Below the pieces are notes generated by a model. That model ran no database searches. It had not been told where the DNA came from and was given only the letters and a program-made list of their open reading frames with translations. A program made the position numbers and the translations under genes. A stretch of DNA of 64,000 nt from contig NZ_CCYK01000003.1 of NCBI RefSeq assembly GCF_000826105.1, positions 124,001 through 188,000 of the forward strand. Reading direction: 5' to 3'. Numbering within the stretch: position 1 is the stretch's first letter; the number at the start of each line of letters is the position of its first letter. The stretch comes from Pseudomonas massiliensis. Its GTDB lineage: Bacteria > Pseudomonadota > Gammaproteobacteria > Pseudomonadales > Pseudomonadaceae. Of this stretch, positions 33,885 through 43,355 are shown in pieces.

Positions 33885-36785
33885 CTACGGAGCGACATCC
33901 AAGTGCAGCACGCTCACCACCTGCCCATCGGGCCGGGCGTCGGCCAGGCGGGCATCGATCAGGTAGATCCGGTCATCGGCCAGTTTACCCTGGTTGACCA
34001 TGAAGTCCTTGATGCTGGTCGCGCGGGCCTGGCCCAGTTGGCGCAGCAAGGTATTGCTGTCGCGCCAGGAGTCGATGACTGCGGCTTGCAGTTTCGCCTG
34101 CCGGGCAAGGTCGTCCAGCTGTTGCCACTGCGCCGGCGGCTGTTGCTTGAGCCGGGTGCGGTAGATCCCTTCCAGCAAGGCAGGCTTCTCTTCCTGCGGA
34201 ACACTGAGCTGGGCCGCCTGGGCAGGGACTTTATCGCCGCGCCGCTGGAGGATCTTGTACCACATGGCCTGGTATTCGCGCTCAAGGCGCTGTGCGGCGA
34301 TCAGCGGGCCGTCGCTTGCGGCGGCGCTGGCGCCTTCAACTTCCAGGCGCAGCTCCGGCTTCTGGTTGAGCGCCGCCGCGACCTTCAGCAGGTCCGCCTG
34401 CGCTCGCGGGTCGAGGTCGCTGCTGCCCGCAGCGAAGCCAATGTTACCCAGCTCCTCGTCGGCGCCTCCGGGCACAAGATTACCCAGCAGGCGGAAGGGC
34501 GCCTGGGCGGCACGGACCATCAGGTTACGCAGGGTTTGCCATACCACCGGCATCACGCTGAACTGTGGGTTGTTGAGGTCTCCGGATACGGGCAAGGCGA
34601 TGGAGATACGCCCGTGGCTGTCCTTGAGCAGGGAAATGGCGAGCTTTATGGGCAGGTTGACCGCATCCGGGCTGTCTACCTTCTCGCCCAGTTCGAGTTG
34701 CTCGACCACCACGTTGTTATCCGCTTTCAGCTGACCCTTGCTGATCTGGTAGCGTAGGTCCAGGTCCAGTCGGCCCTTGCGGATGCGGTACCCGGCGAAC
34801 TTGCCGGAGTAGGGGGTCAGGGTGGTCAGCTCCACGCGCCTGAAGTGGGTAGCGATGTCCAGGCTGCTCAGGGGGTCGAACGGTATGAGGCTGCCTTCGA
34901 TGGTCACAGGCGCATATTTATCCACCCGGCCTTTGACGTCGACCCGGGCGGCCAGGGGCCTGGAATTGTCCAGGGCACCGATCTTGCCGTTGAGCTGTTG
35001 AATGGCGGTCGCAAAGTTTGGCGTGAGGCTGAAGTCCGCGAAGTTGGCGGAGCCGTCGCTGAAGGTCACCCCACCTATGCGCACGGCCAGGGGTTTGCTG
35101 GGCGCGGCTTCGGTCGCCGCCGGTGCAACGGGCGGCGTTGCCTTTTGCGGCACCAGCAAGTCATCGATGTTGGTGGTGCGGTCTTCGTTGATCATGAAAC
35201 GCGCATAGGGCTGGGCAACCGTCACCTGCCGGATGCTCAGCCCGTCGTTGTGGCGGTACGCCAGGCCGTCGAGTTCAAGGCTGGCCCAGCGCACGAAGTC
35301 CTGGGACTTGAGGGTATCCAGCGTATGCAACTGGTTCACCGTGGCGTTGCCGGTCACGGCGAACGCCAGCGGCGCCGTGTTGCTCAGGTCAAGGGTGAGA
35401 TCGCTGTCCAGCATCGCGCTGCGCAGCTCGAGCTTCATGAAGGGCGTGATATAGGGCTGGGCTATGCGAAGGTCGATGTCTTGGGTAGTCACTGCCAACT
35501 GGGCGCTGACGGGGCTGAGGCTGAGTTCGCCCTTGGCCTGCAGCCGGCCCTGCTTGCCTACGCCTGTGTCCAGTTCCAGGGTGACCGGCTTAGCATTAAC
35601 AGTGTCGTACCCGGCCATGCGCAGGTTCAAGGGCGCCAGCTCAAGGCTCACAGGCTCTGCCGTGCTCTTGTCGGCCAGGTGCAGCCGGGCTTCGCTGATC
35701 CGGGCCTCACCCAGGCTGACATGCCAGGCAGGCGCGGCCGCTTGCGGCGGGGCAGCCTCCGAAGGTTGGCCAGCGGGCGTGAACAGCCGTTGCCAGTCGA
35801 TCTCACCATTGGCTTCCCGTGCCGCCCAGCTCTCGAGCTGCTGGGCCTGGACATGTTTCACCGCCAGCTGCCGCTGCGCCAGATCGAACGAGGCGCCACT
35901 GGCCTTGAGCGCGGCCAGGCGGAGCAATGGGCGCCCGTCCGGCGCTGCCATGGCGAAGGGCGCGACCGTGACGCTCGCATCATTCACCTGTACCTGCGCC
36001 TGACCGGTCAGGTCGATGCGGTAGGACAGTTCCGCGCTGGCCTTGCCTTGCTCCAACTTGAGCGGGGCGGCGGCCTGCACATAGGGCCACCAGGTTTGTA
36101 GGGGCGCCTCCTTCAGGGAAAGGTGCCCCTCGGAGGTGAACGGAAACAGTGAAAAGCGTCCTGTCCATATAAGCTTGCCGACCAGGGGGCCGCCGGCGGT
36201 CAGCTCCATCTGGGCATCGCCCTTGGGCAGCGTGGTCAGGTGGCGGAGCTGGAAATCCAGCGCGTCGTAGGTGAACTCCACCGGCTCGGTACCGCGTGCG
36301 TCGCGGAAATGCACATGGCCGCCGCCGAGGTTCAGCTCATCGAGCGTCAGCGGGAAAGGTGTGCTGTCTTCACCTGCAGGCTGCTCAGGTTCGGGGGAGG
36401 GTTTGAAGAGCGAGGCCAGATTCAGTTGGCCGTTCCGGGCAATCAGAACCTGCGCCTGGGGTTGTTGCAGGTCCACGCGTAGCAGGTGTACCTGCCGCCG
36501 CCACAGGCTGTCGACCTGTAAATTGGCATACAAGGTGCTGAAAGCCACCTGGGGATCGTTGTCGGCACCGAGCTGCAAGCCATGCAGGGTCAACTCCAAG
36601 GTAAAGGGGTTGAAGCTGATCTTGTCCAGGTGGGCTGGGGTCGTAGCCATTGTGGCCAGCTTTTCGTTGGCAATCCGTAGCCCGACCACTGGCACTACCC
36701 AGAACCCCAGCGCCGCGTAAAGCGCGACAGCGATCAGTACCCCGGCCCCGATTCGCAGCAACCGTTTGGGCAATAGCTTCGGCAT
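33885..36785 (-). CDS. Large AsmA-like / DUF748 envelope protein
   Basis: A 966-residue protein with one N-terminal membrane anchor (about 9-33, IGAGVLIAVALYAALGFWVVP) and a long periplasmic beta-rich body of the DUF748/AsmA type (e.g. KISFNPFTLELTLHGLQL, VNQLHTLDTLKSQDF). A C-terminal part contains an OmpA-like stretch (GNIGFAAGSSDLDPRAQADL then LNQKPELRLEVEG). AsmA-like proteins form bridge-like grooves thought to move phospholipid between inner and outer membranes. It is a single gene with its own start at 36785. Family assignment is good; its specific role is inference. Confidence 0.8.
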   Translation of the reverse strand: MPKLLPKRLLRIGAGVLIAVALYAALGFWVVPVVGLRIANEKLATMATTPAHLDKISFNPFTLELTLHGLQLGADNDPQVAFSTLYANLQVDSLWRRQVHLLRVDLQQPQAQVLIARNGQLNLASLFKPSPEPEQPAGEDSTPFPLTLDELNLGGGHVHFRDARGTEPVEFTYDALDFQLRHLTTLPKGDAQMELTAGGPLVGKLIWTGRFSLFPFTSEGHLSLKEAPLQTWWPYVQAAAPLKLEQGKASAELSYRIDLTGQAQVQVNDASVTVAPFAMAAPDGRPLLRLAALKASGASFDLAQRQLAVKHVQAQQLESWAAREANGEIDWQRLFTPAGQPSEAAPPQAAAPAWHVSLGEARISEARLHLADKSTAEPVSLELAPLNLRMAGYDTVNAKPVTLELDTGVGKQGRLQAKGELSLSPVSAQLAVTTQDIDLRIAQPYITPFMKLELRSAMLDSDLTLDLSNTAPLAFAVTGNATVNQLHTLDTLKSQDFVRWASLELDGLAYRHNDGLSIRQVTVAQPYARFMINEDRTTNIDDLLVPQKATPPVAPAATEAAPSKPLAVRIGGVTFSDGSANFADFSLTPNFATAIQQLNGKIGALDNSRPLAARVDVKGRVDKYAPVTIEGSLIPFDPLSSLDIATHFRRVELTTLTPYSGKFAGYRIRKGRLDLDLRYQISKGQLKADNNVVVEQLELGEKVDSPDAVNLPIKLAISLLKDSHGRISIALPVSGDLNNPQFSVMPVVWQTLRNLMVRAAQAPFRLLGNLVPGGADEELGNIGFAAGSSDLDPRAQADLLKVAAALNQKPELRLEVEGASAAASDGPLIAAQRLEREYQAMWYKILQRRGDKVPAQAAQLSVPQEEKPALLEGIYRTRLKQQPPAQWQQLDDLARQAKLQAAVIDSWRDSNTLLRQLGQARATSIKDFMVNQGKLADDRIYLIDARLADARPDGQVVSVLHLDVAP

Positions 36786-36923
36786 GTCGGCTTCGCTTAT
36801 TCAGTGAAAGGTGCATTGGAGTGCGTTGGGCGGAGCCGGGTTCCATCAGCGGCCGGGTCGCTGCGAAGCGCCAACGCGCTGTGGGGCTCATGCCCCGGGC
36901 CCAGGACCCCGGGGCAATCAGGC

Positions 36924-38105
36924 TCAGGGACGCTCGATCGCCAGGGCGACCCCCTGGCCGCCGCCGATGCAGAGCGTGGCCAGGCCTTTCCTGACGTCGC
37001 GGCGGATCATCTCGTGCAGCAAGGTGACCAGCACCCGGCAACCGGAGGCCCCGATCGGGTGGCCCAGGGCGATGGCGCCGCCGTTCACATTGACTTTGTT
37101 CATGTCCCAGCCCAGCTCGCGGGAAACGGCCAGGGCCTGTGCGGCGAAGGCTTCGTTGGCTTCGATCAGGTCGACGTCCTCCAGCGCCCATTTGGCTTTC
37201 TCCAGGCAGCGACGGGTGGCGCTGACCGGCGCGATGCCCATGACTGCCGGGTCCACGCCTGCGTTGGCATAGGCGACAATCCTGGCCAGCACCGGCAGGC
37301 CCAGGGCGGCGGCCTTTTCCGCGCTCATCAGTATCACCGCGGCGGCGCCATCGTTGAGGGCCGATGCATTGCCGGCGGTAACGGTACCATCCTTTTTGAA
37401 GGCTGGCTTGAGCTTGGCCAGGGATTCCACCGTCGTACCCGCGCGGGGCTGCTCGTCATCGAGCACCTGCACCGGCTCACCCTTGCGCTGTGGGACACTG
37501 ACTGGCGTGATCTCACTGCGAAACCGCTGGGACTCTATCGCCGCGGCGGCCTTGTGCTGGGAGGCCGCGGCGAAGGTGTCCTGGTCCTCGCGGCTGATAC
37601 CGTATTGCTCTACCAGGTTCTCGGCGGTGATGCCCATGTGGTAGTCGTTGAAGGCGTCCCACAAGCCGTCGCTGATCATGGTATCCACCAGGCTGGCATG
37701 GCCCATGCGCAGGCCGGTGCGGGCTCCAGGCAATACGTAGTTGGCCAGGCTCATGCTTTCCTGACCGCCGGCGATAATAACGTCGGCATCGCCGCAGCGA
37801 ATGGCCTGGGTGCCCAGGTGCAAGGCCTTCAAGCCGGAGCCGCAGACTTTGTTCAGGGTCATGGCCGGTACCGCGACAGGCAGGCCCGCGTGGATCGACG
37901 CCTGTCGGGCCGGGTTCTGCCCCGCGCCGGCGGTAAGTACCTGGCCCATGATCACTTCATCGACCTCGGCCGGGTTCAGCCCGGTGGTTTCCAGCAACTG
38001 GCGGATGACAGTCGCGCCCAGCTCCACGGCCGGGACGGTTGCCAGGGCCCCTTGGAAACTGCCCACCGGAGTCCGGGTGGCGGCAACGATGACCACGTCT
38101 TTCAT
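36924..38105 (-). CDS. Acetyl-CoA C-acetyltransferase (thiolase)
   Basis: A 393-residue degradative/biosynthetic thiolase that condenses or cleaves acetoacetyl-CoA. It has nucleophile Cys 88 in [14 protein letters not shown], the GHPIGASG active-site His near 349 and the second Cys near 379 in CIGGGQGVA. Closest in type to AtoB/PhaA-like acetyl-CoA acetyltransferases. It may serve butanoate/acetoacetate use, since no pha or bkt genes lie nearby. It lies about 100 bases upstream of an MpaB-like gene's end, same strand. Confidence 0.93.
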   Translation of the reverse strand: MKDVVIVAATRTPVGSFQGALATVPAVELGATVIRQLLETTGLNPAEVDEVIMGQVLTAGAGQNPARQASIHAGLPVAVPAMTLNKVCGSGLKALHLGTQAIRCGDADVIIAGGQESMSLANYVLPGARTGLRMGHASLVDTMISDGLWDAFNDYHMGITAENLVEQYGISREDQDTFAAASQHKAAAAIESQRFRSEITPVSVPQRKGEPVQVLDDEQPRAGTTVESLAKLKPAFKKDGTVTAGNASALNDGAAAVILMSAEKAAALGLPVLARIVAYANAGVDPAVMGIAPVSATRRCLEKAKWALEDVDLIEANEAFAAQALAVSRELGWDMNKVNVNGGAIALGHPIGASGCRVLVTLLHEMIRRDVRKGLATLCIGGGQGVALAIERP

Positions 38106-38201
38106 GCGCTTCGATCCTCTTTGTTATTAGTGTCGGTCGCCAGGGGCGAGCCGGGAAGACTGCAAGACAGCGCATGTTGGCATATTTGCGCGTGCCACGC
38201 G

Positions 38202-39083
38202 CTATCGGGTGGCCAGGCCCATGCGCTGGCGCGCCCGATGAGCCGAACCGTCGCGCACGGCCCAGCGCAGCAAGGGCGCAGTGCAGCCTACCCCCAAGTC
38301 GATCATGGCTCGCCTCAGGGGCCCCTGGCGCAGCTCGAGCAGCACCGCCGCCCAGGGCGGCAGCAGAGCCATGCCTGCATTGAGCATCAGCTGACCCATG
38401 GGCCGCGCGAGGCGGCTGGGCGCCGGCGCCTCTCGCAACAGCCTGACCACCTCGCGAGTACGTTCGTCGCAGCGCAAGGCAGGGCGCATGCGCTGCAGAT
38501 AGGCCTGCACCTCATCCACTGAGCGTGGCACTTCCCGCGCCCCGAGCCGCTCGGCGACAAGTGCGATCTCCGCGTAGTAGCGGTCTTGCTCCGCCAGGCT
38601 CAGGCTTGGGTTGCGGTAGCGCAGATGGGCGGCCAGAAAGCTGCTGACCTCGGCTACATGGACCCAGGTCAGCAAGGCCGGGTCGCTGGCGGCGTAGGGC
38701 TGCCCGGCCAGTTCCCCGGTGATCCGGGCATGGATGGCGCGGACCTTATCGATCAGCCAGTTGGCATCCTGGGTGGAGCCATAGGTGGTGCCGGAGACGA
38801 ACTGCCCGGTGCGGCGCAGCCGGCCAAGCATGTCGTCACGGAAATTGGAATGGTCCCACACCCCGGCCAATGCCAAGGGGTGGAGCATCTGCAAGAGCAG
38901 GGCGCGGATGCCGCCGATCATCATGGCGGTGAAGTCCCCGTGCACCTGCCAGCAGATGGACGCCGGCCCGAACAGGCCCGGGTCGCCCGGTGGGTTGCGC
39001 AGGTCGAGCTGGCCCAGGGCCAGGCCGGTCAAGCCCAGCACCTGGCGCTCGATGCGCTGGCGAACGGCCTCGATCACAGCCAT
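38202..39083 (-). CDS. MpaB/rubber-oxygenase-like protein (DUF2236)
   Basis: A 293-residue protein of the DUF2236 family, whose characterised members include latex-clearing protein and MpaB, b-type haem or metal oxygenases. Features include a QVHGDFTAMMIGGIRALLLQ region, QMLHPLALAGVWDHS with conserved His, RLRRTGQFV and WVHVAEVSSFLAAH. A C-terminal hydrophobic helix is near PMGQLMLNAGMALLPPW. The substrate is unknown. It is flanked on the same strand by pgi upstream (23 bases) and the thiolase downstream. Confidence 0.8.
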   Translation of the reverse strand: MAVIEAVRQRIERQVLGLTGLALGQLDLRNPPGDPGLFGPASICWQVHGDFTAMMIGGIRALLLQMLHPLALAGVWDHSNFRDDMLGRLRRTGQFVSGTTYGSTQDANWLIDKVRAIHARITGELAGQPYAASDPALLTWVHVAEVSSFLAAHLRYRNPSLSLAEQDRYYAEIALVAERLGAREVPRSVDEVQAYLQRMRPALRCDERTREVVRLLREAPAPSRLARPMGQLMLNAGMALLPPWAAVLLELRQGPLRRAMIDLGVGCTAPLLRWAVRDGSAHRARQRMGLATR

Positions 39084-39106
39084 GTCCCGGGCTCACCCCA
39101 GCCGGG

Positions 39107-40771
39107 TCAGCCGCGATGACGGCTGCGGAAGAAGTTGATCAGGCCCTGGGTCGAGGCGTCCTCGGCCGGTTCCTCCACGTCGCCGATCAGGCGCTGGTAG
39201 ACGTTCTTGCCCAGCTCCTTGCCCAGCTCCACGCCCCATTGGTCGAAGGCGTTGATACCCCAGATCACGCTTTGTACGAATACCTTGTGCTCGTACATGG
39301 CCACCAGCGCGCCCAGGCGGCGTGGGCTGATGCGCTCCACCACCAGGGTATTGCTCGGGCGGTTGCCCGGAATGACCTTGTGCGGCGCCAGGCGCTGGAC
39401 CTCTGCCTCGGGCATGCCCTTGGCGCGCAGCTCGGCTTCGGCCTCGGCGCGGGTCTTGCCCAGCATCAGGGCCTGGCTCTGGGACAGGCAGTTGGCGAAC
39501 AGCCACTGGTGATGGTCGGCCACCGGGTTGAAGCTCACCACGGGCACGATGAAGTCCGCCGGGATCAGCTGGGTGCCCTGGTGCAACAGCTGGTGGTAGG
39601 CGTGCTGGCCGTTGGCGCCTACGCCACCCCAGATGACCGGGCCGGTGTCGGTAGTGGCCGGCGAACCGTCCTGGCGCACGCTCTTGCCGTTGGATTCCAT
39701 GTCCAGCTGTTGCAGGTGCTTGGTGATGTTGCGCAGGTAGTGGTCGTACGGCAGGATCGCGTGGCTCTGCGCGCCCCAGAAATTGCCGTACCACACGCCC
39801 AGCAAGGCCAGCAGCACGGGCATGTTGCTGTCGAAGGGCGCGGTCTGGAAGTGCTCGTCCATGGTGTGAGCACCGGAGAGCAGTTCCTTGAAGTTGGCGG
39901 TACCGATAGACAGCGCGATCGGCAGCCCGATGGCTGACCATAGCGAGTAGCGGCCGCCGACCCAGTCCCACATGGGGAAGATGTTCTCTTCACGGATGCC
40001 GAAGGCCACCGCCGCTGCGTTGTTGCTCGATACCGCGATGAAGTGGCGATGCAGCTCGGCTTCGGAGCCGCCCTGGGCCAGGTACCAGGCACGAGCAGCC
40101 TGAGCGTTCTTCAGGGTTTCCAGGGTGCCGAAGGATTTCGACGACACGATGAACAGGGTCGTTTCGGCGCGCAGCTTGGCCGACAGCTCATGGAATTCAC
40201 TGCCATCGATATTGGCCAGGTAGTGGCAGCGCACGCCTTTCTGGCTGTACGGCAACAAGGCTTCGGAGACCAGCTGCGGGCCCAGGAACGAGCCACCGAT
40301 GCCGATGTTCACCACGTCGGTGATGGGCTTTTCGGTATAACCGCGCCAGAGACCGTCGTGGATGCGAGTCACCAGTTCGGTGATCTGCCCCAGCACCTTG
40401 TGCACTTCGGGCATGATGTTGGTGCCAGCGACCTTCAGCTTGTCGCCGATGGGGCGACGCAGGGCCGTGTGCAGGGCAGGGCGGCCTTCGGAGGCGTTGA
40501 GGATCTCGCCGGCGAACATGGCCTTGATGGCTTCGGAGAGCTTGACCTCATTGGCCAGGGAAACGAGCAGGTCCTGGGTTTCCTGGGTGATCAGGTTCTT
40601 CGAGTAATCGAGGAACAGGCCGCAGGCGCTGAGGGAAAAGTCATCGAACCGGGTTGGGTCGGCATTGAAGGCTTCACGCATGCTGAACGGCTGCATGGCT
40701 GCGCGGTGTTCGCTCAGCGCCTGCCAGGCGGGAAGGGCGGTCACGTCGTGAGGATTGCGGTAGTACGCCAT
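39107..40771 (-). CDS. pgi: Glucose-6-phosphate isomerase
   Basis: Pgi interconverts glucose-6-phosphate and fructose-6-phosphate, mainly in the gluconeogenic direction in Pseudomonas. The 554-residue enzyme has [20 protein letters not shown]-type [16 protein letters not shown], catalytic Glu/His in the [10 protein letters not shown] and [11 protein letters not shown] segments, and [22 protein letters not shown]. The 195-base gap to panC holds no panD, which sits here in P. aeruginosa. Confidence 0.98.
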   Translation of the reverse strand: MAYYRNPHDVTALPAWQALSEHRAAMQPFSMREAFNADPTRFDDFSLSACGLFLDYSKNLITQETQDLLVSLANEVKLSEAIKAMFAGEILNASEGRPALHTALRRPIGDKLKVAGTNIMPEVHKVLGQITELVTRIHDGLWRGYTEKPITDVVNIGIGGSFLGPQLVSEALLPYSQKGVRCHYLANIDGSEFHELSAKLRAETTLFIVSSKSFGTLETLKNAQAARAWYLAQGGSEAELHRHFIAVSSNNAAAVAFGIREENIFPMWDWVGGRYSLWSAIGLPIALSIGTANFKELLSGAHTMDEHFQTAPFDSNMPVLLALLGVWYGNFWGAQSHAILPYDHYLRNITKHLQQLDMESNGKSVRQDGSPATTDTGPVIWGGVGANGQHAYHQLLHQGTQLIPADFIVPVVSFNPVADHHQWLFANCLSQSQALMLGKTRAEAEAELRAKGMPEAEVQRLAPHKVIPGNRPSNTLVVERISPRRLGALVAMYEHKVFVQSVIWGINAFDQWGVELGKELGKNVYQRLIGDVEEPAEDASTQGLINFFRSRHRG

Positions 40772-40887
40772 CTCTGCAAGTTTCCTTTTACTTGTTCAGC
40801 CTCTTGGACCTTTGGGAGTCCGGGCGGTTGCTTCGCATTTTCGGCCACCGGTGCGATGGGGCGAATCTGTGCTCAGTGCTCACGGTA

Positions 40888-40926
40888 CCCCTTGCGCGAC
40901 GCCTTGTCTGCGCCTGCGCGAAGGGG
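40888..40926. terminator. Hairpin between panC and pgi
   Basis: CCCCTTGCGCG and CGCGAAGGGG form a long stem around a loop of about 15 bases. No strong T run follows on the minus strand, so it may be a weak terminator or a transcript-stabilising structure. Confidence 0.4.
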
Positions 40927-40966
40927 TTTGCATACTATCTTGTGGCAGCCTTCGGGCCAGGGCGGA

Positions 40967-41836
40967 TCAGCCCGCGGTCGGCGTGCCCTCCAGGCTTACC
41001 CTGAGGTTGTCGATCAGGCGCGTGCTGCCCAGGTAGGCGGCGGCCAGGATCACCAGGTCGTGATCATCCGGCGCGGCGGCGCGCAGGGAGTCGGCCTGGC
41101 GGATCTCCAGGTAGTCCAGGCGCATGCCGCTGTCGACAATGTGCTTGCGCTGTTCGCTCATCAGTGCCTGGAAGTTACGCTCCCCGGCTTCCAGCGCCCG
41201 GGCGATGGTGTTCAGGCTCTGGTAGATGGCGGGCGCGATCTGCCGCTGCTCGGGGCTCAGGTAACCGTTGCGCGAGGACAGTGCCAGGCCGTCGTCGGCT
41301 CGCACCGTGGGCTGGCCGACGATCTCGATAGGCATGTTCAGGTCCCGCACCATGGCGCGGATCACCGCCAACTGCTGGTAGTCCTTCTGGCCGAACACGG
41401 CCAGGTCAGGCTGGACGAGATTGAACAGCTTGCTTACCACAGTGGCCACGCCCTCGAAGTGCCCTGGCCGGCTCGCGCCGCAGAGTTCCTCGGACAGCTC
41501 GGGCACGCTGACACGGGTCTGCACGCTGGTGCCGCCTGGATACATCTGTGCCACGGAAGGGGCGAACAGCAGGTCGCAGCCGGCCTGCTCCAGCTTCTCT
41601 TGGTCCGCTGCCAGAGTGCGAGGGTAACTGTCCAGGTCTTCGTTAGGGCCGAACTGCAACGGGTTGACGAAGATGCTGGCGATCACGAAGTCGGCGCGCC
41701 GGCGCGCCTCGGTGACCAGGGCCACATGCCCGCTGTGCAGATTGCCCATGGTCGGGACGAAGCCGACACGCTTGCCTTGCGCCCGGGCCGCGGCCACGGC
41801 GGCGCGCAGTTCCTGCACCGTATTGACTGTGTTCAT
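40967..41836 (-). CDS. panC: Pantothenate synthetase
   Basis: PanC joins pantoate and beta-alanine with ATP. The 289-residue enzyme has the HIGH-like [35 protein letters not shown], the [11 protein letters not shown] motif and [12 protein letters not shown]. It overlaps panB by four bases (ATGA), indicating coupled translation. Confidence 0.98.
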   Translation of the reverse strand: MNTVNTVQELRAAVAAARAQGKRVGFVPTMGNLHSGHVALVTEARRRADFVIASIFVNPLQFGPNEDLDSYPRTLAADQEKLEQAGCDLLFAPSVAQMYPGGTSVQTRVSVPELSEELCGASRPGHFEGVATVVSKLFNLVQPDLAVFGQKDYQQLAVIRAMVRDLNMPIEIVGQPTVRADDGLALSSRNGYLSPEQRQIAPAIYQSLNTIARALEAGERNFQALMSEQRKHIVDSGMRLDYLEIRQADSLRAAAPDDHDLVILAAAYLGSTRLIDNLRVSLEGTPTAG

Positions 41837-42633
41837 GCATTGAATCCGTGTTCAGGGGCAGGGAAGCTGCCATCTTTGACCGCGCTGACATAGGCGCTGA
41901 GCGCGCTCGGGATATCGGCCTGGCCGGCCATGAAATTCTTCACGAACTTCGGGACCCGGCCGGTCAGCGACAGGCCCAGCATATCGTGCAATACCAGGAC
42001 CTGGCCGTCGGTCGCCGGGCCGGCGCCGATACCGATCACCGGCACGCGCACGGCTTGGGTGATCTGCGCAGCCAGTTCACTTGGCACGCATTCGAGCAGG
42101 ATCATGGCCGCGCCGGCATCCTGTAGGGCGATGGCATCCGCGCGCATTTGCCGGGCCTGGCTTTCCAGGCGGCCCTGTACCTTGTAGCCGCCCAGTACGT
42201 TGACCGATTGTGGGGTAAGGCCCATGTGCGCGCACACCGGCACACCACGTTCGGCCAGCAGGCGGATGGTTTCGCCCAGCCAGGCAGCGCCTTCCACCTT
42301 TACCATGTGGGCTCCGGCCTGCATGAGCGCGGCGCTGTTGGCGAAGGCCTGTTCGAGGGTGGCGCAGGCCATGAAAGGCAGGTCGGCCAGGATCAGTGCC
42401 CCGGCGTTGCCGCGCTTGACGCAGGCGGTATGGTACGCCATGTCCGCGTTGCTGACCGGCAGGGTGCTGTCGTGACCTTGCAGGACCATGCCCAGAGAGT
42501 CGCCGATAAGCAGCACCTCGACACCCGCCTCGCTGGCCACGCGAGCGAAGGTGGCGTCATAGCAGGTCAGCATTGTTATTTTTTCACCCTTGGCCTTGAG
42601 GCTCTGGAGGGTGGTCAGGGTGATCTCTGGCAT
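41833..42633 (-). CDS. panB: 3-methyl-2-oxobutanoate hydroxymethyltransferase
   Basis: PanB makes ketopantoate from alpha-ketoisovalerate and methylene-tetrahydrofolate. The 266-residue TIM barrel shows [40 protein letters not shown] and [20 protein letters not shown]. Its substrate ketoisovalerate comes from the ilvIHC pathway at the right end of the window. Gene pair panB-panC is complete but panD is not adjacent. Confidence 0.98.
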   Translation of the reverse strand: MPEITLTTLQSLKAKGEKITMLTCYDATFARVASEAGVEVLLIGDSLGMVLQGHDSTLPVSNADMAYHTACVKRGNAGALILADLPFMACATLEQAFANSAALMQAGAHMVKVEGAAWLGETIRLLAERGVPVCAHMGLTPQSVNVLGGYKVQGRLESQARQMRADAIALQDAGAAMILLECVPSELAAQITQAVRVPVIGIGAGPATDGQVLVLHDMLGLSLTGRVPKFVKNFMAGQADIPSALSAYVSAVKDGSFPAPEHGFNA

Positions 42634-42789
42634 GAATTCATATCCTCGGTGAGCCTCCCAAGGCGGGAGGGCAACACGTGTATCTCGGTAACGAAGCGGG
42701 TATCCGCGCGGGCGGACAGGCAGGGCAGCCGCATTCGCTATCGGTGGGTGCCCTTCGGCAAGCCCTTCGGCAAGACCGACGGGCCGCCT

Positions 42790-42818
42790 ATAGTCGTGAC
42801 GCCATCGAGGGAAGTCAA
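42790..42818 (-). promoter_or_regulatory. Candidate sigma-70 promoter of panBC
   Basis: On the minus strand TTGACT (42813-42818) and GACTAT (42790-42795) are 17 bases apart. The -10 is weak. It would give a leader of about 150 bases before panB. Confidence 0.35.
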
Positions 42819-42857
42819 TTGTGGTCCACGATGGCGTTACCCGGTGTTACCGCGAGG

Positions 42858-43355
42858 TTACGCCAGCTCGCCAGCCCGCTCCAGCCCTTGGAAGGGGCAG
42901 GCACGCAGCAGCTCGCTCAGTGCCCGGCCGTCGGCCAGGGTGAAATCACCGGGTACCAGTTCTGCCAGGGGGTAAAGCACGAATGGCCTAAGGTGCAGTT
43001 GGTAATGAGGAACCCGCAGGCGTGGTTCGTCCAGCAGGCGCTCGCCGAACAACAGGATATCCAGGTCCAGGGTACGCGGCCCCCAGCGTTCGGCGCGCAC
43101 GCGTCCTTGCTCGTTCTCGATTCGTTGCAGCGCATCGAGCAAGGCCAGCGGGGCGAGGGTCGTGTCCAGGGCGGCCACGGCGTTGCTGTAGCGAGGCTGC
43201 CCGGGCAGCAGGGAATCGCTCAGGTACAGGCCGGAGACCCCCGCCCATTGGGTAGCGGGCAACTGACGCAGGCCATGCAGCGCCTGGCGCAGTTGTTCGG
43301 TGGGCTCGGCCAGGTTGCTACCCAGCCCGATGAACACCCGTTCTGGAGCACTCAT
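42858..43355 (-). CDS. folK: HPPK, 2-amino-4-hydroxy-6-hydroxymethyldihydropteridine pyrophosphokinase
   Basis: FolK transfers pyrophosphate to the pterin just before the FolP step. The 165-residue enzyme has FIGLGSNLAEP, SGLYLSDSLLPGQPRYSNAVAAL (cited by ends) and the signature RWGPRTLDLDILLFG with the two Mg2+-binding Asp residues. ATG 43355 overlaps the pcnB stop by four bases, so the pair is translationally coupled; the frame itself continues open further upstream inside pcnB. Confidence 0.96.
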   Translation of the reverse strand: MSAPERVFIGLGSNLAEPTEQLRQALHGLRQLPATQWAGVSGLYLSDSLLPGQPRYSNAVAALDTTLAPLALLDALQRIENEQGRVRAERWGPRTLDLDILLFGERLLDEPRLRVPHYQLHLRPFVLYPLAELVPGDFTLADGRALSELLRACPFQGLERAGELA

